NCBI GenBank assembly: GCA_964450715.1
Contig: CAYVFC010000033.1
Span: 1-63,439 of the forward strand
Length of the DNA stretch: 63,439 bases
Direction: 5' to 3'
Source of the DNA: CAYVFC01 sp964450715
Lineage (GTDB): Bacteria; Myxococcota_A; Polyangia; Polyangiales; JAFGIB01
The translations under genes were made by a program, and so were the position numbers. Positions 37,283-46,883 of the stretch are shown here, one piece after another. Position 1 is the stretch's first letter. Every line of letters begins with the position of its first letter. The notes beneath the pieces are model-generated. The model was not told the origin of the DNA. It saw only the letters and a program-made list of their open reading frames with translations, and did no database searches.

Positions 37283-37750
37283 ATGGCTCCGGTGAGCGGG
37301 ATCGAACCGGGCGAGGGAGGCGGAAGACCGCGGCGGCCCAACGCGGTGTTGCACCTGGTTCCGCTCATAGACCTGCTGCTCTGCTGCGTGATGTTCCTGC
37401 TGGCGGTGGTCGCCTGGAACCAGCTCGGCTCGCCGGGCGCCGTGCCGTCCGTTCCGATTCCCGAGCAGCCGGCCTCCCGGCAAGCGCCCGGATTGGAGAT
37501 ACGGCTGCTCGGGTCCGGCTATCTTCTTCAGCCGGCCGGGGACCGGCCGACCCGTATCCCCAAGGTCGACGGAGGCTACGACCTCGGCGCCCTTCGCGTG
37601 GCGCTAAAGCAATACGCCGACAGCGAGCCGCGGCACCGGGAGGTAAGCGTGCGGCCCGAGGACGGCGTGGCGTACGCCGATGTCGTACAGGTGATGGAAG
37701 CCGTGAGCTCCGCGCGTCTGAATAACGTCGCAGCCGTAGATCCTCGATAA
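37283..37750 (+). CDS. ExbD/TolR-like biopolymer transport protein, first copy
   Basis: 155 residues. One N-terminal transmembrane helix with the membrane Asp of the family (LVPLIDLLLCCVMFLLAVVAW), then a periplasmic domain (EIRLLGSGYLLQPAG, VRPEDGVAYADVVQVMEAV). ExbD/TolR proteins work with ExbB/TolQ as proton-driven stators that energise TonB or TolA. No ExbB/TolQ gene is in this window. No clear ribosome-binding site is seen before the ATG. Followed 101 bp later by a paralogue. Confidence 0.85.
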   Translation: MAPVSGIEPGEGGGRPRRPNAVLHLVPLIDLLLCCVMFLLAVVAWNQLGSPGAVPSVPIPEQPASRQAPGLEIRLLGSGYLLQPAGDRPTRIPKVDGGYDLGALRVALKQYADSEPRHREVSVRPEDGVAYADVVQVMEAVSSARLNNVAAVDPR

Positions 37751-37851
37751 GGTTTTTTTCTCCGGATCGCGTCAGGTTTGTCCGCCCCGTGGAACCAGAG
37801 GGAGGGGGGAGAGGTCCGAAAGCCGGAAACCCAGCGCGACAGGAGGTAAAT

Positions 37852-38319
37852 ATGGCCGGAATCAGCGTCGGAGGCGAGGGCGGTGGTCGCAAGAGCAGCA
37901 ATTCGGAGATACCACTGATCCCCTTCATCGATCTGTTGCTCTGCTGCGTGATGTTCCTGCTGGTCACCGCGGTCTGGAACCAGCTGGCGTCGATCAACGC
38001 GAACCAGCAGATGCCCGGGGTCGATAGTCCCGTTACGCCCGTCGATTCGTTAAAGACCATTTTGCAGGTGAAGCATGACGGCTACGTCCTTGCCTCGACC
38101 GCGGGAGACCGGGTCGAAATTCCAAGAGCGGGCGAGCAGTACGACCTGGAGGAGCTGCGGTCCCGGCTGGGGCAGTGGAAGAAGATGGCGCCCAACCGGA
38201 GCGATCTGATCGTGGCCCCGGAGGACGGGGTTCGCTACCGGGACATCATCGCCGCCATGGACGTGAGCAGGGGCGAGCGGTTCACGCAGCTGACGCTGAG
38301 CGACGGGTCGGGGTTCTGA
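37852..38319 (+). CDS. ExbD/TolR-like biopolymer transport protein, second copy
   Basis: 155 residues from ATG 37852 (AGGAGGT 4 nt upstream). Clearly homologous to the preceding gene: IPFIDLLLCCVMFLLVTAVWNQL against PLIDLLLCCVMFLLAVVAWNQL, and IVAPEDGVRYRDIIAAMDV against VRPEDGVAYADVVQVMEAV. Same single-helix plus periplasmic domain layout. The pair may form a heteromeric stator subunit, as seen for paired ExbD proteins in other Myxococcota. The structured element copy 2 starts about 35 bp after its stop. Confidence 0.87.
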   Translation: MAGISVGGEGGGRKSSNSEIPLIPFIDLLLCCVMFLLVTAVWNQLASINANQQMPGVDSPVTPVDSLKTILQVKHDGYVLASTAGDRVEIPRAGEQYDLEELRSRLGQWKKMAPNRSDLIVAPEDGVRYRDIIAAMDVSRGERFTQLTLSDGSGF

Positions 38320-38354
38320 GCAAGAGAGGGCGTGGCGCCTGGTGTGCTCGCGGA

Positions 38355-38478
38355 CCTGGATGGTCGTACGCGGGGTCACGGGAAGCGCGCGGAGGTGCGT
38401 TAGGGTAACGCGCGCGGCGCGAAACCTCGGGGGAATACTCGTGCGCGCGCTTCCCGTGACCCGGAGGGGGCATGAACA
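38355..38478 (+). repeat. Structured dispersed element, copy 2
   Basis: Same ends as copy 1. A perfect 19-bp stem pairs 38373-38391 with 38444-38462. Relative to copy 1, one G-C pair is replaced by A-T through changes on both strands (TCACGGG with CCCGTGA). The loop contains GCGCGAAACCTC. It fills the space between the convergent second exbD-like gene and the flavin oxidoreductase gene. Confidence 0.85.
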
Positions 38479-38488
38479 GGGGGAAGAG

Positions 38489-39736
38489 TCAGCCCACCCG
38501 CTTGCCGATCGACTGCAGTCCCTGACCCACCACCGTGTGGTAGAGGGCGCTCCAGGGGCTCAGGGTCGGTTTGATCGGTTTACCCGCGCCCAGCAATCGC
38601 AGTTGCACGGCGTACCAGCCGACCTCCAGGATGCCGGCCTCGTCCACCCGCTTGAAGCCGGTGCGGACGGGCTTGACCGGGCTCTGGTACTCTTCTCCTC
38701 GTAGGATGGCGGCGGGGAAGGCCGGGTCGAGACAGAAGGGGCGGGCCAGGCCGACCAGATCGGTGGCGCCCGACTCGACGGCCGCGGCCATGCCGACCGC
38801 GCTGCGGAAACCGCCGGTGACCGCCAGCGGGACGTCCACGCTTTTTCGGACCTTCTCCGCGTAGTCGAGGAAGAAGGCCTCGCGCGCCGCCGTGCTCGGC
38901 TCGACGTTGAGCCCGGTCATGGTCGGGTTCTCGAAGGTGCCGCCGGATATCTCCAGCAGATCGAGCCCGGCCGAGGCCAGCATCTGGGCCACGGCCAGCG
39001 AATCCTCCTCGCTGAATCCCCCTTTCTGGAAGTCGGCCGAGTTCAGCTTGATGGAGACGGGGAAGTCGGGACCCACCCGCGAGCGGATGGCCCGAAAGAG
39101 CTCCAGCGCGAAGCGGGCGCGGTTCTGAAGGCTTCCGCCCCAGCGGTCGTCGCGCTGGTTGTGCCGGGGCGAGAGGAACTGGCTGACCAGGTAGCCGTGG
39201 GCCCCGTGGATCTGCACGCCGGTGAAGCCAGCCCGCTTGACGACGTCGGCCGCTTCGGCGAAACGGCCGATCAGTTGTTCGATCTCCTGCTCGGTCAGCG
39301 CCCGCGGCGTGGCGAATACGGTCTTCAAGTCTTCGCGCAGGGGCAGGGCCGAGGGGGCGACGGGCTTGGAATTGAGCGCTTTCGGCACCTGCTTGCCGGG
39401 ATGGTTGAGCTGCACCCAGAGCTGGGTTCCCTCCCGCGTGCCCGCTCGAGCCCAGCTCTGCAACCGGGCCAGATGCGTCTCATCCTCGACGCAGACGTTG
39501 CGGGGCTCGGCCAGGTGATTTCGGTCGACCATCACGTGGCCGGTGATGAGCAGCCCGCCCCCGCCCCCGGCCCATATTCCATAGAGACGGTCGAGATCCT
39601 CGGTCGGGCCGTTTCCTCGGTCCGCCAGCGATTCGCTCATCGCCGACTTCATGAAGCGGTTCTTGATAAAGACGCCGTTTTTCAGCCGTAGCGGCTGGCC
39701 CAAGGTGTCGGATAACGCGGCCATGATGGACAGCAT
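38489..39736 (-). CDS. NADH:flavin oxidoreductase, Old Yellow Enzyme family
   Basis: 415 residues. FMN-binding TIM barrel: starts LGQPLRLKNGVFIKNRFMKSAMSE, then GLLITGHVMVD, WVQLNHPGKQ, the active-site GVQIHGAHGYLVSQFLSP, RWGGSLQNRARF, and VTGGFRSAVGMAAAVESGATD. Reduces activated C=C bonds of enones or dienoyl substrates with NAD(P)H. The motif set fits the group that includes 2,4-dienoyl-CoA reductase-like proteins, but the C-terminal pyridine-nucleotide domain and Fe-S cluster of FadH are absent at this length. Substrate unknown. Confidence 0.92.
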   Translation of the reverse strand: MLSIMAALSDTLGQPLRLKNGVFIKNRFMKSAMSESLADRGNGPTEDLDRLYGIWAGGGGGLLITGHVMVDRNHLAEPRNVCVEDETHLARLQSWARAGTREGTQLWVQLNHPGKQVPKALNSKPVAPSALPLREDLKTVFATPRALTEQEIEQLIGRFAEAADVVKRAGFTGVQIHGAHGYLVSQFLSPRHNQRDDRWGGSLQNRARFALELFRAIRSRVGPDFPVSIKLNSADFQKGGFSEEDSLAVAQMLASAGLDLLEISGGTFENPTMTGLNVEPSTAAREAFFLDYAEKVRKSVDVPLAVTGGFRSAVGMAAAVESGATDLVGLARPFCLDPAFPAAILRGEEYQSPVKPVRTGFKRVDEAGILEVGWYAVQLRLLGAGKPIKPTLSPWSALYHTVVGQGLQSIGKRVG

Positions 39737-40196
39737 CGTACCACCGCCGCCGCGGATTGGCAGGGGCGACCCGGCGGCCGGTTTCCGGGGGCGGAGCGGC
39801 GTTGCCTACGGGTTACGAGCAGAGGCGTTCGTCGTAAAGGACGATCTCCTCGTCGAGCACTTTCAGCTGCCCGGACGCGTTGACTTCGAGCAGAACGCGA
39901 TTGATCTGGACCGGTGCGCAACCCTTCACGATCCGTTTGATGATACAGCCGGTCGCCTGCACTCGCGGCGGTTTCCGGGCGAAACGCCGTCTTGTTGCCT
40001 TCCCGGGTCCCGGGAGCTATCAATTTTACTGTACGGATGGATATCGATGAGTCGGTTGTGCGACCAGGAGGGTCCCGCGCCGTGGTTGCGGTTGCTGGCG
40101 ACTTTCTTCGTTCGGAACGAGCCGATACAATGACGCGGAGTAAAATGGCGGCCACGGCGGTCATATCTACGTCGACGTGGATCTAGTTGGGAGGCG
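39737..40196. other. Intergenic region upstream of the TonB-like gene
   Basis: About 460 bp. Apart from the possible small frame at 39813-39962 I see no gene. The segment 40020-40180 is less GC-rich than its neighbours and probably contains the promoter of the TonB-like gene. Confidence 0.35.
39813..39962 (-). CDS. Possible small ORF or 3' remnant of a lost gene
   Basis: A 49-residue frame from GTG 39962 (VQATGCIIKRIVKGCAPVQI... ending DEERLCS-like as YDERLCS, stop TTA at 39813). Third positions are mostly G or C as in neighbouring genes, and the sequence (VLLEVNASGQLKVLDEEIVL) looks like real protein. Upstream in the same frame there are two stops near 40018, and the other frames show weak codon bias. 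It may be a small Cys-containing protein or the end of a decayed gene. No family recognised. Confidence 0.3.
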   Translation of the reverse strand: MQATGCIIKRIVKGCAPVQINRVLLEVNASGQLKVLDEEIVLYDERLCS

Positions 40197-41792
40197 ATGC
40201 GCTATTTCCGTCCCGGCGTTCTGGTTTTCGCGATGGCGCTACTGGCCTCGTTGAGCGTCCATCTCCCCATCTATAGCGTCCTGGGGGTGCTGGCGGACGC
40301 CATGCAGGAGGTGGAAGCCGGCGAGCTGGCGCGGCTGGTGCAGTTCGAGCTGGTGGGCGCGGACCAGCAGGGGCCGCCCGGCGAAGAGCCGGTCGCGCGA
40401 GAGGCCCGGGGGAGCGATGATCCGGATTCCGAGGAGGCCCGGGAGCCCGAGCCAGAGGAGAGGCCTCCCGAGCACAAGCGCGCCGAGCGCAAGCCCGGGA
40501 TCAAGGAGCCCAAGCCCGCGCTGGTCGAGCTGGTACAGAAGCCCGCGGATACGGTCATCGCCCCGCCGCCCGTGCACGACAACAAGCTGGCCGTCAAGCA
40601 GCAGAGCGACGACCCCTCGGTAGAGGCACCCGAGAATGCGCGCTTCATCGCCAAGGAGAACCGGCGGGTCGAAGAGGAGACCGTGGCGGTGATACGGAAC
40701 ATGCACCGCGACGATCCGGACCCGCATCCCGGCGACCACAAGGGGGCCGATACCGGCGAGATCGGAGACGCCGAGCGCTTCGAGTCCGCCGACCTCGAGG
40801 ACCGTGATGGGAGCGACGAGCGCACGGCCACCGCTCGGGAAGCCCTCTCCAACCCGTCGACCGCTTCGCAACCATCGGCGGGAAAACCGGAAGCTCCGGC
40901 CGAGCGTTCGGTCGCCGACCGACGATCTGACGCGCTCGCGGCAACCCGCGAGATGAGCCGAGCGGTCCAGGGCAGGACACCTGCCGCCGGAGGCGAGGAA
41001 CGGGAGCTGGTGCTGAACGACGGCATGGGCACCCTGCGCTTCTCCCGTCCCGTACCCGGTCGCGGTCCGGGAAGCGAGGGTGGGTTGCACGCCCACCGCG
41101 AGCGCAAAGCGGCAAAGGGGAGCCGGACCGGTTCCAGGGCGCGCGGCGGGGAGACCGACCTGCGCATGAGCTGGAGGCAGTTCGAGGAGACTTTCGGGGC
41201 CGAGGACCTCAAGCGGCAGCGCGAGGCCTACGTGCGCCAGAAGCGCTCCAAGGCCAGGGGGAGCAGCGCGGGACGGTGGAAGAAGTTCCGCGCTGCCATC
41301 GAGAACTTCGTGACCGACGTCAAGCCGGGGAACCAGACCGCGCTCAACGCCGCTGCCTCGCCCTTTGCCCAGTACATCTCGGACGTGCACCGGCGCATCC
41401 ACCGCGAGTTCGCCTATCGATTCATCAACAGCCTTCCGCTGATGTCGGGCCCGTTCAGCGATCCGTCCCTTCACACCGAGTTGGAGATCGTGTTCAACCG
41501 CGACGGCTCGATACACAAGATCGGGGTGGTCCGGACCAGCGGTTTCCTGCCCTTCGATTACGGCGCCTTCGAGTCCGTGCTTCGCGCGCAGCCCTATCCC
41601 GAGCCCCCGGCGCAGATCCTCTCGGGCGACGGCCGCGTCTACGTCCACTGGGGGTTCTACCGGAATCCGCGCATGTGCGGCACCTTCAACGCTACCCCTT
41701 ACATCCTGCCCAATCCCCCGGGAACCCCGCGGCCGGACCAGGGACCGCTTCGCGACGAGGCTCCCGAGAAGCGCCCCGGCGACGAGGGATGA
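40197..41792 (+). CDS. TonB-family protein with long charged linker
   Basis: 531 residues; ATG 40197 with GGGAGG upstream. N-terminal signal anchor (VLVFAMALLASLSVHLPIYSVL), then a long Pro/Glu/Lys- and Asp/Arg-rich, probably disordered periplasmic linker (~45-370). The C-terminal TonB-like domain is at ~385-500 (YISDVHRRIHREFAYRF, LHTELEIVFNRDGSIHKIGVVRTSG, FDYGAFESVLRAQPYPEPPA). TonB transmits energy from ExbB-ExbD to outer-membrane receptors. The two ExbD-like genes lie 2 kb upstream, so these may work together. The linker is about twice the usual length. Confidence 0.85.
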   Translation: MRYFRPGVLVFAMALLASLSVHLPIYSVLGVLADAMQEVEAGELARLVQFELVGADQQGPPGEEPVAREARGSDDPDSEEAREPEPEERPPEHKRAERKPGIKEPKPALVELVQKPADTVIAPPPVHDNKLAVKQQSDDPSVEAPENARFIAKENRRVEEETVAVIRNMHRDDPDPHPGDHKGADTGEIGDAERFESADLEDRDGSDERTATAREALSNPSTASQPSAGKPEAPAERSVADRRSDALAATREMSRAVQGRTPAAGGEERELVLNDGMGTLRFSRPVPGRGPGSEGGLHAHRERKAAKGSRTGSRARGGETDLRMSWRQFEETFGAEDLKRQREAYVRQKRSKARGSSAGRWKKFRAAIENFVTDVKPGNQTALNAAASPFAQYISDVHRRIHREFAYRFINSLPLMSGPFSDPSLHTELEIVFNRDGSIHKIGVVRTSGFLPFDYGAFESVLRAQPYPEPPAQILSGDGRVYVHWGFYRNPRMCGTFNATPYILPNPPGTPRPDQGPLRDEAPEKRPGDEG

Positions 41793-41808
41793 CGGTACAG
41801 TTCGCTAG

Positions 41809-42789
41809 GTGAGCTACCGTACGGCCGCAACGCTGCTGCTGGTTCTGCTCGCGGGCTGCGATCGGTGCGGCGACGAGAACGTACCCTCCCGCCTGAGGGC
41901 GGAGAAGCCTCTGCCGTATGTCCGCTGCCTGGCTGCCGATCCGCCGCCCGCCAGGAAATGGAAGCTGGGGCGGCTCGGGCTCGAGCTGCGAGAGCGCGAG
42001 CTCACAATCGAGGGGCTGCCTGCCAGAACGCGCGTGGCGGCCTTTTCCGGACCGGCCTTTTCCACCGGCTCGCCGCGCGAAGCCATCGGGCGGATGGCAG
42101 AGGCGAAGCCTGATCTGGCGCTCATGCTGGGAGGTGCGGGCGACCGGGGTGCGGATGCCGCGCGCACGCTGGAGCTGCTGGGCGAGCTGCAGTCACCCAC
42201 CTTGGTTCTTGCCGGCGGGAGAGACTCGTGGCCGCGCTGGTTGGAAGCCCTCGACTCGCTCGACGGCAAGGGCAGGGACCGGGTGATCGATATAACGACG
42301 CTGGCCCGGGTGCGGCTGGGCGCTCGCGTGCTGCTGCCGGTGGCCGGCGCGGCAGAGGGCCGCTACGCGATCGGAGCCGATGCCTGCGGGTTCGGAAAGG
42401 AAGATTTGCAGCAGCGGAGATCGAGGCTGGGACCCGGTAAAGAGGAGCGTCGCTGGTTGGTATCATGGGAGACACCCGGTGGTAAAAACGCGGGATCGCC
42501 AGCGCACGTTTTGGGGGGACTGGACGTGGGCAGCGTCGCGCTGGCCGATTTCGCAAGGCGAACCGGCGTCAGGGGCGGGCTATTCGGCTGGCCCTACGTA
42601 CAGGTCATGCGGCCCAGGGACGGGGAGGGAAGGGTTGTTTTCGACGAGCCGATTGCCGACCTGAGCCTGTCGGTTCCTCGTATCGTCGGCCCGGCCATGG
42701 AGCGGGACGATGGCAGCCGGAAGATGCCGGGCTTTGCCATGGTCGTCTTCTCGTCCTCGGGAGCGGCGGTGGCGTCGAGCACGGAGTGA
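41809..42789 (+). CDS. Lipoprotein with degenerate metallophosphoesterase-like region
   Basis: 326 residues from GTG 41809, 16 bp after the TonB-like gene. Lipobox LLAGC (Cys17). Residues ~75-145 resemble a calcineurin-like phosphoesterase core (RVAAFSGPAF, KPDLALMLGGAGDRG, TLVLAGGRD), but DxH, GDxxD and GNHD have become SGP, GGAGD and GGRD, so metal binding and catalysis are probably lost. LGGLDVGSVALADF and GLFGWPYVQVM follow. Co-transcription with the TonB-like gene suggests a cell-envelope role. The family call is tentative. Confidence 0.6.
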   Translation: MSYRTAATLLLVLLAGCDRCGDENVPSRLRAEKPLPYVRCLAADPPPARKWKLGRLGLELRERELTIEGLPARTRVAAFSGPAFSTGSPREAIGRMAEAKPDLALMLGGAGDRGADAARTLELLGELQSPTLVLAGGRDSWPRWLEALDSLDGKGRDRVIDITTLARVRLGARVLLPVAGAAEGRYAIGADACGFGKEDLQQRRSRLGPGKEERRWLVSWETPGGKNAGSPAHVLGGLDVGSVALADFARRTGVRGGLFGWPYVQVMRPRDGEGRVVFDEPIADLSLSVPRIVGPAMERDDGSRKMPGFAMVVFSSSGAAVASSTE

Positions 42790-42805
42790 TCAAACGGGTT
42801 CCGAG

Positions 42806-42834
42806 TTGACTTCGCGCGGACGCCCCTCCATATT
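42806..42834 (+). promoter_or_regulatory. Candidate sigma-70 promoter for rpmF-fab operon
   Basis: TTGACT (42806-42811), 17-bp spacer, CATATT (42829-42834), about 90 bp upstream of rpmF. Good -35 match, moderate -10 match (4 of 6). Nothing better is seen between 42790 and 42924. Confidence 0.5.
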
Positions 42835-42924
42835 ACGCCACTTCGCAGGCCCGAGCTCGCGTGGCCGGAGGGCGGCGGAGCGAAAGCCGGTCAGCAGGGT
42901 TGGCTAACCTCCAGGAGATAGCCC

Positions 42925-43119
42925 GTGGCAGTTCCCAAGAGAAAAAAGACGAGATCCCGCAGGGATATGAGAAGGGCCCATCACGACCGAGTGGCGGCTG
43001 TCAATCTGGTGCCCTGCCCCAATTGCACCGAGCCCATGGTACCGCACCGGGTGTGCACGGCCTGCGGTCATTATAATGGTCGCGAGATCCTGGCCGGCAA
43101 GCAGAGCGAAGAGATCTGA
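42925..43119 (+). CDS. rpmF: 50S ribosomal protein L32
   Basis: 64 residues from GTG 42925 (AGGAGA upstream). Begins with the L32 signature VAVPKRKKTRSRRDMRRAHH and has the zinc-ribbon cysteines CPNC and CTAC. Structural protein of the large ribosomal subunit. Leads the fatty-acid synthesis operon, a widely conserved link. plsX, which normally follows rpmF, is missing; the next gene is fabH after 125 bp. Confidence 0.97.
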   Translation: MAVPKRKKTRSRRDMRRAHHDRVAAVNLVPCPNCTEPMVPHRVCTACGHYNGREILAGKQSEEI

Positions 43120-43244
43120 TCGAGGGGACGCAAACGCAATACCTTGACCTGGTTCGTCACCGGGTGGTCTACTGCGACCGCCATCGCTCGACGGACCGGA
43201 TGGGAATGCCTGTCCGCAGGCAAAGGCGATAGGAGACAGGCGCG

Positions 43245-44255
<1,011 letters not shown>

Positions 44256-44306
44256 CCGAGGCGTTGGCTTTCCACCGATAACCCGGGATACGCGGAAGGA
44301 ACGACG

Positions 44307-45044
44307 ATGTTCAGGCTGGATGAAAAGGTAGCGATCGTTACGGGAGGTGCGCGCGGTATCGGGCGCGCCATATGCACCACGCTGGGCGGGGCGGGCGCTT
44401 ACGTCGTGGCCGCGGATATCGAGCCCGCGGACGAGACCGTCAAGCTCGTCACCGAGGCCGGCGGCAAGGCCGAGAGCCTGAAGCTGAACGTCACCGACCA
44501 GGCGACGGTCGACGAGACCATCCGGGCGCTCGCCAAGCGGCTGGGCCGTTTGGACATCCTGATCAACAACGCCGGGATCGCGATCGACCGGCTGCTGATC
44601 CGGCTTTCCGAAGAGGACCTTCAGCGTACTTTTGCCGTGAATGTGAACGGCGCCATTTTCTGCGCAAAAGCCGCCATGCGCTTCATGATGCGCGCCGACG
44701 CCGGGCGCATCGTCAACCTGGCCAGCGTGGTGGGCGAGATGGGCAATCCCGGGCAAACCGCCTATTCCGCGTCAAAAGCGGCCGTGATCGGCTTGACGAA
44801 AACGCTTGCCCGGGAGTACGCATCGCGCAATGTCACGGTAAATGCCGTGGCGCCCGGGTTCATCGACACCGAGATGACCGCGGGACTACCCGACGAGATC
44901 AAGGAGATGATTCTGCAGCAGACCCCCCTGGGCCGGATCGGAAAACCGGAGGAGGTCGCGGCAGCGGTGCTGTTTCTATGTAGCGATGAGGCTTCCTACA
45001 TCACCGGACAGGTCATTCGCGTGAACGGCGGAATGTACGGATAG
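44307..45044 (+). CDS. fabG: 3-oxoacyl-ACP reductase
   Basis: 245 residues, 51 bp after fabH. SDR with TGGARGIGRAI cofactor motif, INNAGI, catalytic Ser in VNLASVVGEMG, and YSASKAA (Tyr, Lys); C-terminal ITGQVIRVNGGMYG. Reduces 3-oxoacyl-ACP with NADPH in the elongation cycle. fabD, which often lies between fabH and fabG, is absent here. Confidence 0.96.
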   Translation: MFRLDEKVAIVTGGARGIGRAICTTLGGAGAYVVAADIEPADETVKLVTEAGGKAESLKLNVTDQATVDETIRALAKRLGRLDILINNAGIAIDRLLIRLSEEDLQRTFAVNVNGAIFCAKAAMRFMMRADAGRIVNLASVVGEMGNPGQTAYSASKAAVIGLTKTLAREYASRNVTVNAVAPGFIDTEMTAGLPDEIKEMILQQTPLGRIGKPEEVAAAVLFLCSDEASYITGQVIRVNGGMYG

Positions 45045-45089
45045 GTGAATCGCGTTTCTGCCTAGTTGGTAACACCTGCGGAGGGTTGC

Positions 45090-45323
45090 ATGACCATCGC
45101 CGAAAAAGTCAAAGAAATCGTGGCACAACAGCTGGATCTCGAGCCCGAGAAGGTCACGGGCGATGCCCAGTTCATCGAGGACCTCGGCGCCGATTCCCTT
45201 GCGGTGGTGGAGCTGGTTCTCGCCTTCGAGGAGCAGTTCGAGATCGACATCCCCGACGAGGACACCGAGCAGATCCGGACCGTCGACGACGCGATCAAGT
45301 ACATCGAGGAAAAGACGAAGTGA
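45090..45323 (+). CDS. acpP: Acyl carrier protein
   Basis: 77 residues from ATG 45090 (GGAGGG upstream; the frame extends 8 codons further back without a better site). Acidic helical protein with the phosphopantetheine site Ser36 in DLGADSLAVVEL. Carries growing acyl chains for FabH, FabG and FabF, which flank it. Confidence 0.97.
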   Translation: MTIAEKVKEIVAQQLDLEPEKVTGDAQFIEDLGADSLAVVELVLAFEEQFEIDIPDEDTEQIRTVDDAIKYIEEKTK

Positions 45324-45375
45324 GGCGGTAGGGGGGCGCCGATTCCCCTGCACTTCGAAGGAACCTGCTGAGGGT

Positions 45376-46629
45376 ATGCGTCGGGTCGTCATAACAGGCA
45401 TAGGCACGGTAAATCCTTGCGGTCTGGACGCGGGTACGAGCTGGCGCGCCATCGTGGAGGGGCGGAGCGGTATCGGTCCCATTACCCGCTTTGACGCCTC
45501 GGCCTTCCCGGTCCGCATCGCCGGCGAGTGCACGGGATTCGAACCGGAAAAGTGGATCGAGAAGAAGCGGATCCGCGAGGGCGATCGCTTCATCCAGCTG
45601 GCCATCGCCTCCAGCTTGATGGCGGTGAAGGACGCGGGCTTCGAGCCGACCGACGAGCAGAAGGAACGGGTCGGCACCTTCATCGGCGTGGGTTTCTGCG
45701 GGATAGAGCTCTTCGAGGACACGGTGCGGGTGATGGACGCCAAGGGTCCACGCCGCATCACCCCCTACTTTATCCCGGCCGTGGTCCCCAACATGGCGCC
45801 GGGACAGGTCTCCATGTACCTGGGCTTCAAGGGGCCCAACTACACCACCTGCAGCGCCTGCGCATCGGGCGGACACGCCATCGGCGAGGCCCTGCGCTGG
45901 ATCCAGCGGGGCGACATGGACGCGGCCCTGGCCGGCGGGGCCGAGTCGACCATCTCCGGGGTCGCGGTCGGTGGATTCGCCTCTATGCGGGCGCTTTCCA
46001 AGCGGAACGACGAGCCCCAGCGGGCCAGCCGTCCCTTTGACAAGGGGCGGGACGGTTTCGTGATGGCCGAGGGCGCGGCGGTCATGGTGCTGGAGGAACG
46101 GGAGGCCGCCCTGCGGCGCGGGGCGCGTATCTACGCAGAGCTCAGCGGCTACGGCGCCTCGGCCGACGCCTTTCACCTGACGCAGCCGGCGCCCGAGGGC
46201 GAGGGCGGACAGCGGGCCATGCGCGCCGCCATCGCCGACGCCGAGATCGCAGCCGATGAAATAGACTATATCAATGCCCACGGCACCTCTACGCCGACCG
46301 GGGATATCAACGAGCTGCTGGCGGTGCGGTCGGTCTTCGGCTCGCACGCCGAGAACGGATTGAGCATCTCCAGCACCAAGTCAGTACACGGCCACCTGCT
46401 GGGCGCTTCGGGCGGGCTGGAGGCAAGTATCGCCGCGCTGTCGGTCCATCACGGGATCGTTCCGCCCACCATGAACCTCGACGATCCGGTCGATGAAGCC
46501 CAGGGAATGGACCTGGTGCCCAACCGGGCGCGGGAGAAGAAAGTGCGCGCCTCGCTCTCCAACTCCTTCGGTTTCGGCGGTACCAACGTATCGCTGGTCT
46601 TCCGGCGTCACCAGGGGGGTCGGACTTAA
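45376..46629 (+). CDS. fabF: 3-oxoacyl-ACP synthase II
   Basis: 417 residues from ATG 45376 (MRRVVITGIGTVNPCG); a longer frame to 45163 overlaps acpP out of frame and is not used. Cys-His-His triad: Cys162 (CSACASGGHA), His in INAHGTSTPTGD and His in KSVHGHLLGASG. Elongates acyl-ACP with malonyl-ACP. The last codons (after NVSLVFRRHQG) and the stop are supplied by a REP-like repeat that begins at 46616, so the native C-terminus has been altered slightly. Confidence 0.96.
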   Translation: MRRVVITGIGTVNPCGLDAGTSWRAIVEGRSGIGPITRFDASAFPVRIAGECTGFEPEKWIEKKRIREGDRFIQLAIASSLMAVKDAGFEPTDEQKERVGTFIGVGFCGIELFEDTVRVMDAKGPRRITPYFIPAVVPNMAPGQVSMYLGFKGPNYTTCSACASGGHAIGEALRWIQRGDMDAALAGGAESTISGVAVGGFASMRALSKRNDEPQRASRPFDKGRDGFVMAEGAAVMVLEEREAALRRGARIYAELSGYGASADAFHLTQPAPEGEGGQRAMRAAIADAEIAADEIDYINAHGTSTPTGDINELLAVRSVFGSHAENGLSISSTKSVHGHLLGASGGLEASIAALSVHHGIVPPTMNLDDPVDEAQGMDLVPNRAREKKVRASLSNSFGFGGTNVSLVFRRHQGGRT

Positions 46630-46810
46630 CTTTTTAACTTTTTTGTTTTTCCGTCGATCGATTTCGAACGGCAATTACTTTGGCTTTTTAGCGTCGACGC
46701 GATGCTTCGCGTCAAAGAAAGTTAAAAGGTTAAGTCCGACCCCTTCCTTCTCCTTCCTTCCCCTTCCTTTCCTTCGTGCCAAAAAAAGTTAAAAAGTTAA
46801 GTCCGACCCC
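46616..46810. repeat. GTCGGACTTAA-family REP-like cluster, three arms (copy B)
   Basis: Inverted arm at 46616-46640 (GGGGTCGGACTTAACTTTTT), direct arms at 46719-46743 and ~46786-46810 (TTAAGTCCGACCCC). Same three-arm layout as 31384-31582 but with TTTTT in place of ATTT in the arms. CCTT-rich pyrimidine tracts (46740-46770, 46810-46858) follow the arms. It lies between fabF and rpiB and overlaps the fabF stop codon. Confidence 0.8.
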
Positions 46811-46883
46811 TTCCTTCCCCTTCCTTCCTTCCTTTTCCACCCCTTCCTTCCTCCTTGGTATTGGTATTAGAAAGGCACGACTC

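Noticed and set aside
39682..40164. 160-codon minus-strand frame between the flavin reductase and TonB genes
   Set aside because: Codon third positions show no bias towards G/C and the peptide has no recognisable features; only the short frame at 39813-39962 looks coding.
46776..46883. Upstream start for rpiB adding 36 residues
   Set aside because: Those codons are made of REP arms and pyrimidine tract and precede the normal RpiB N-terminus.
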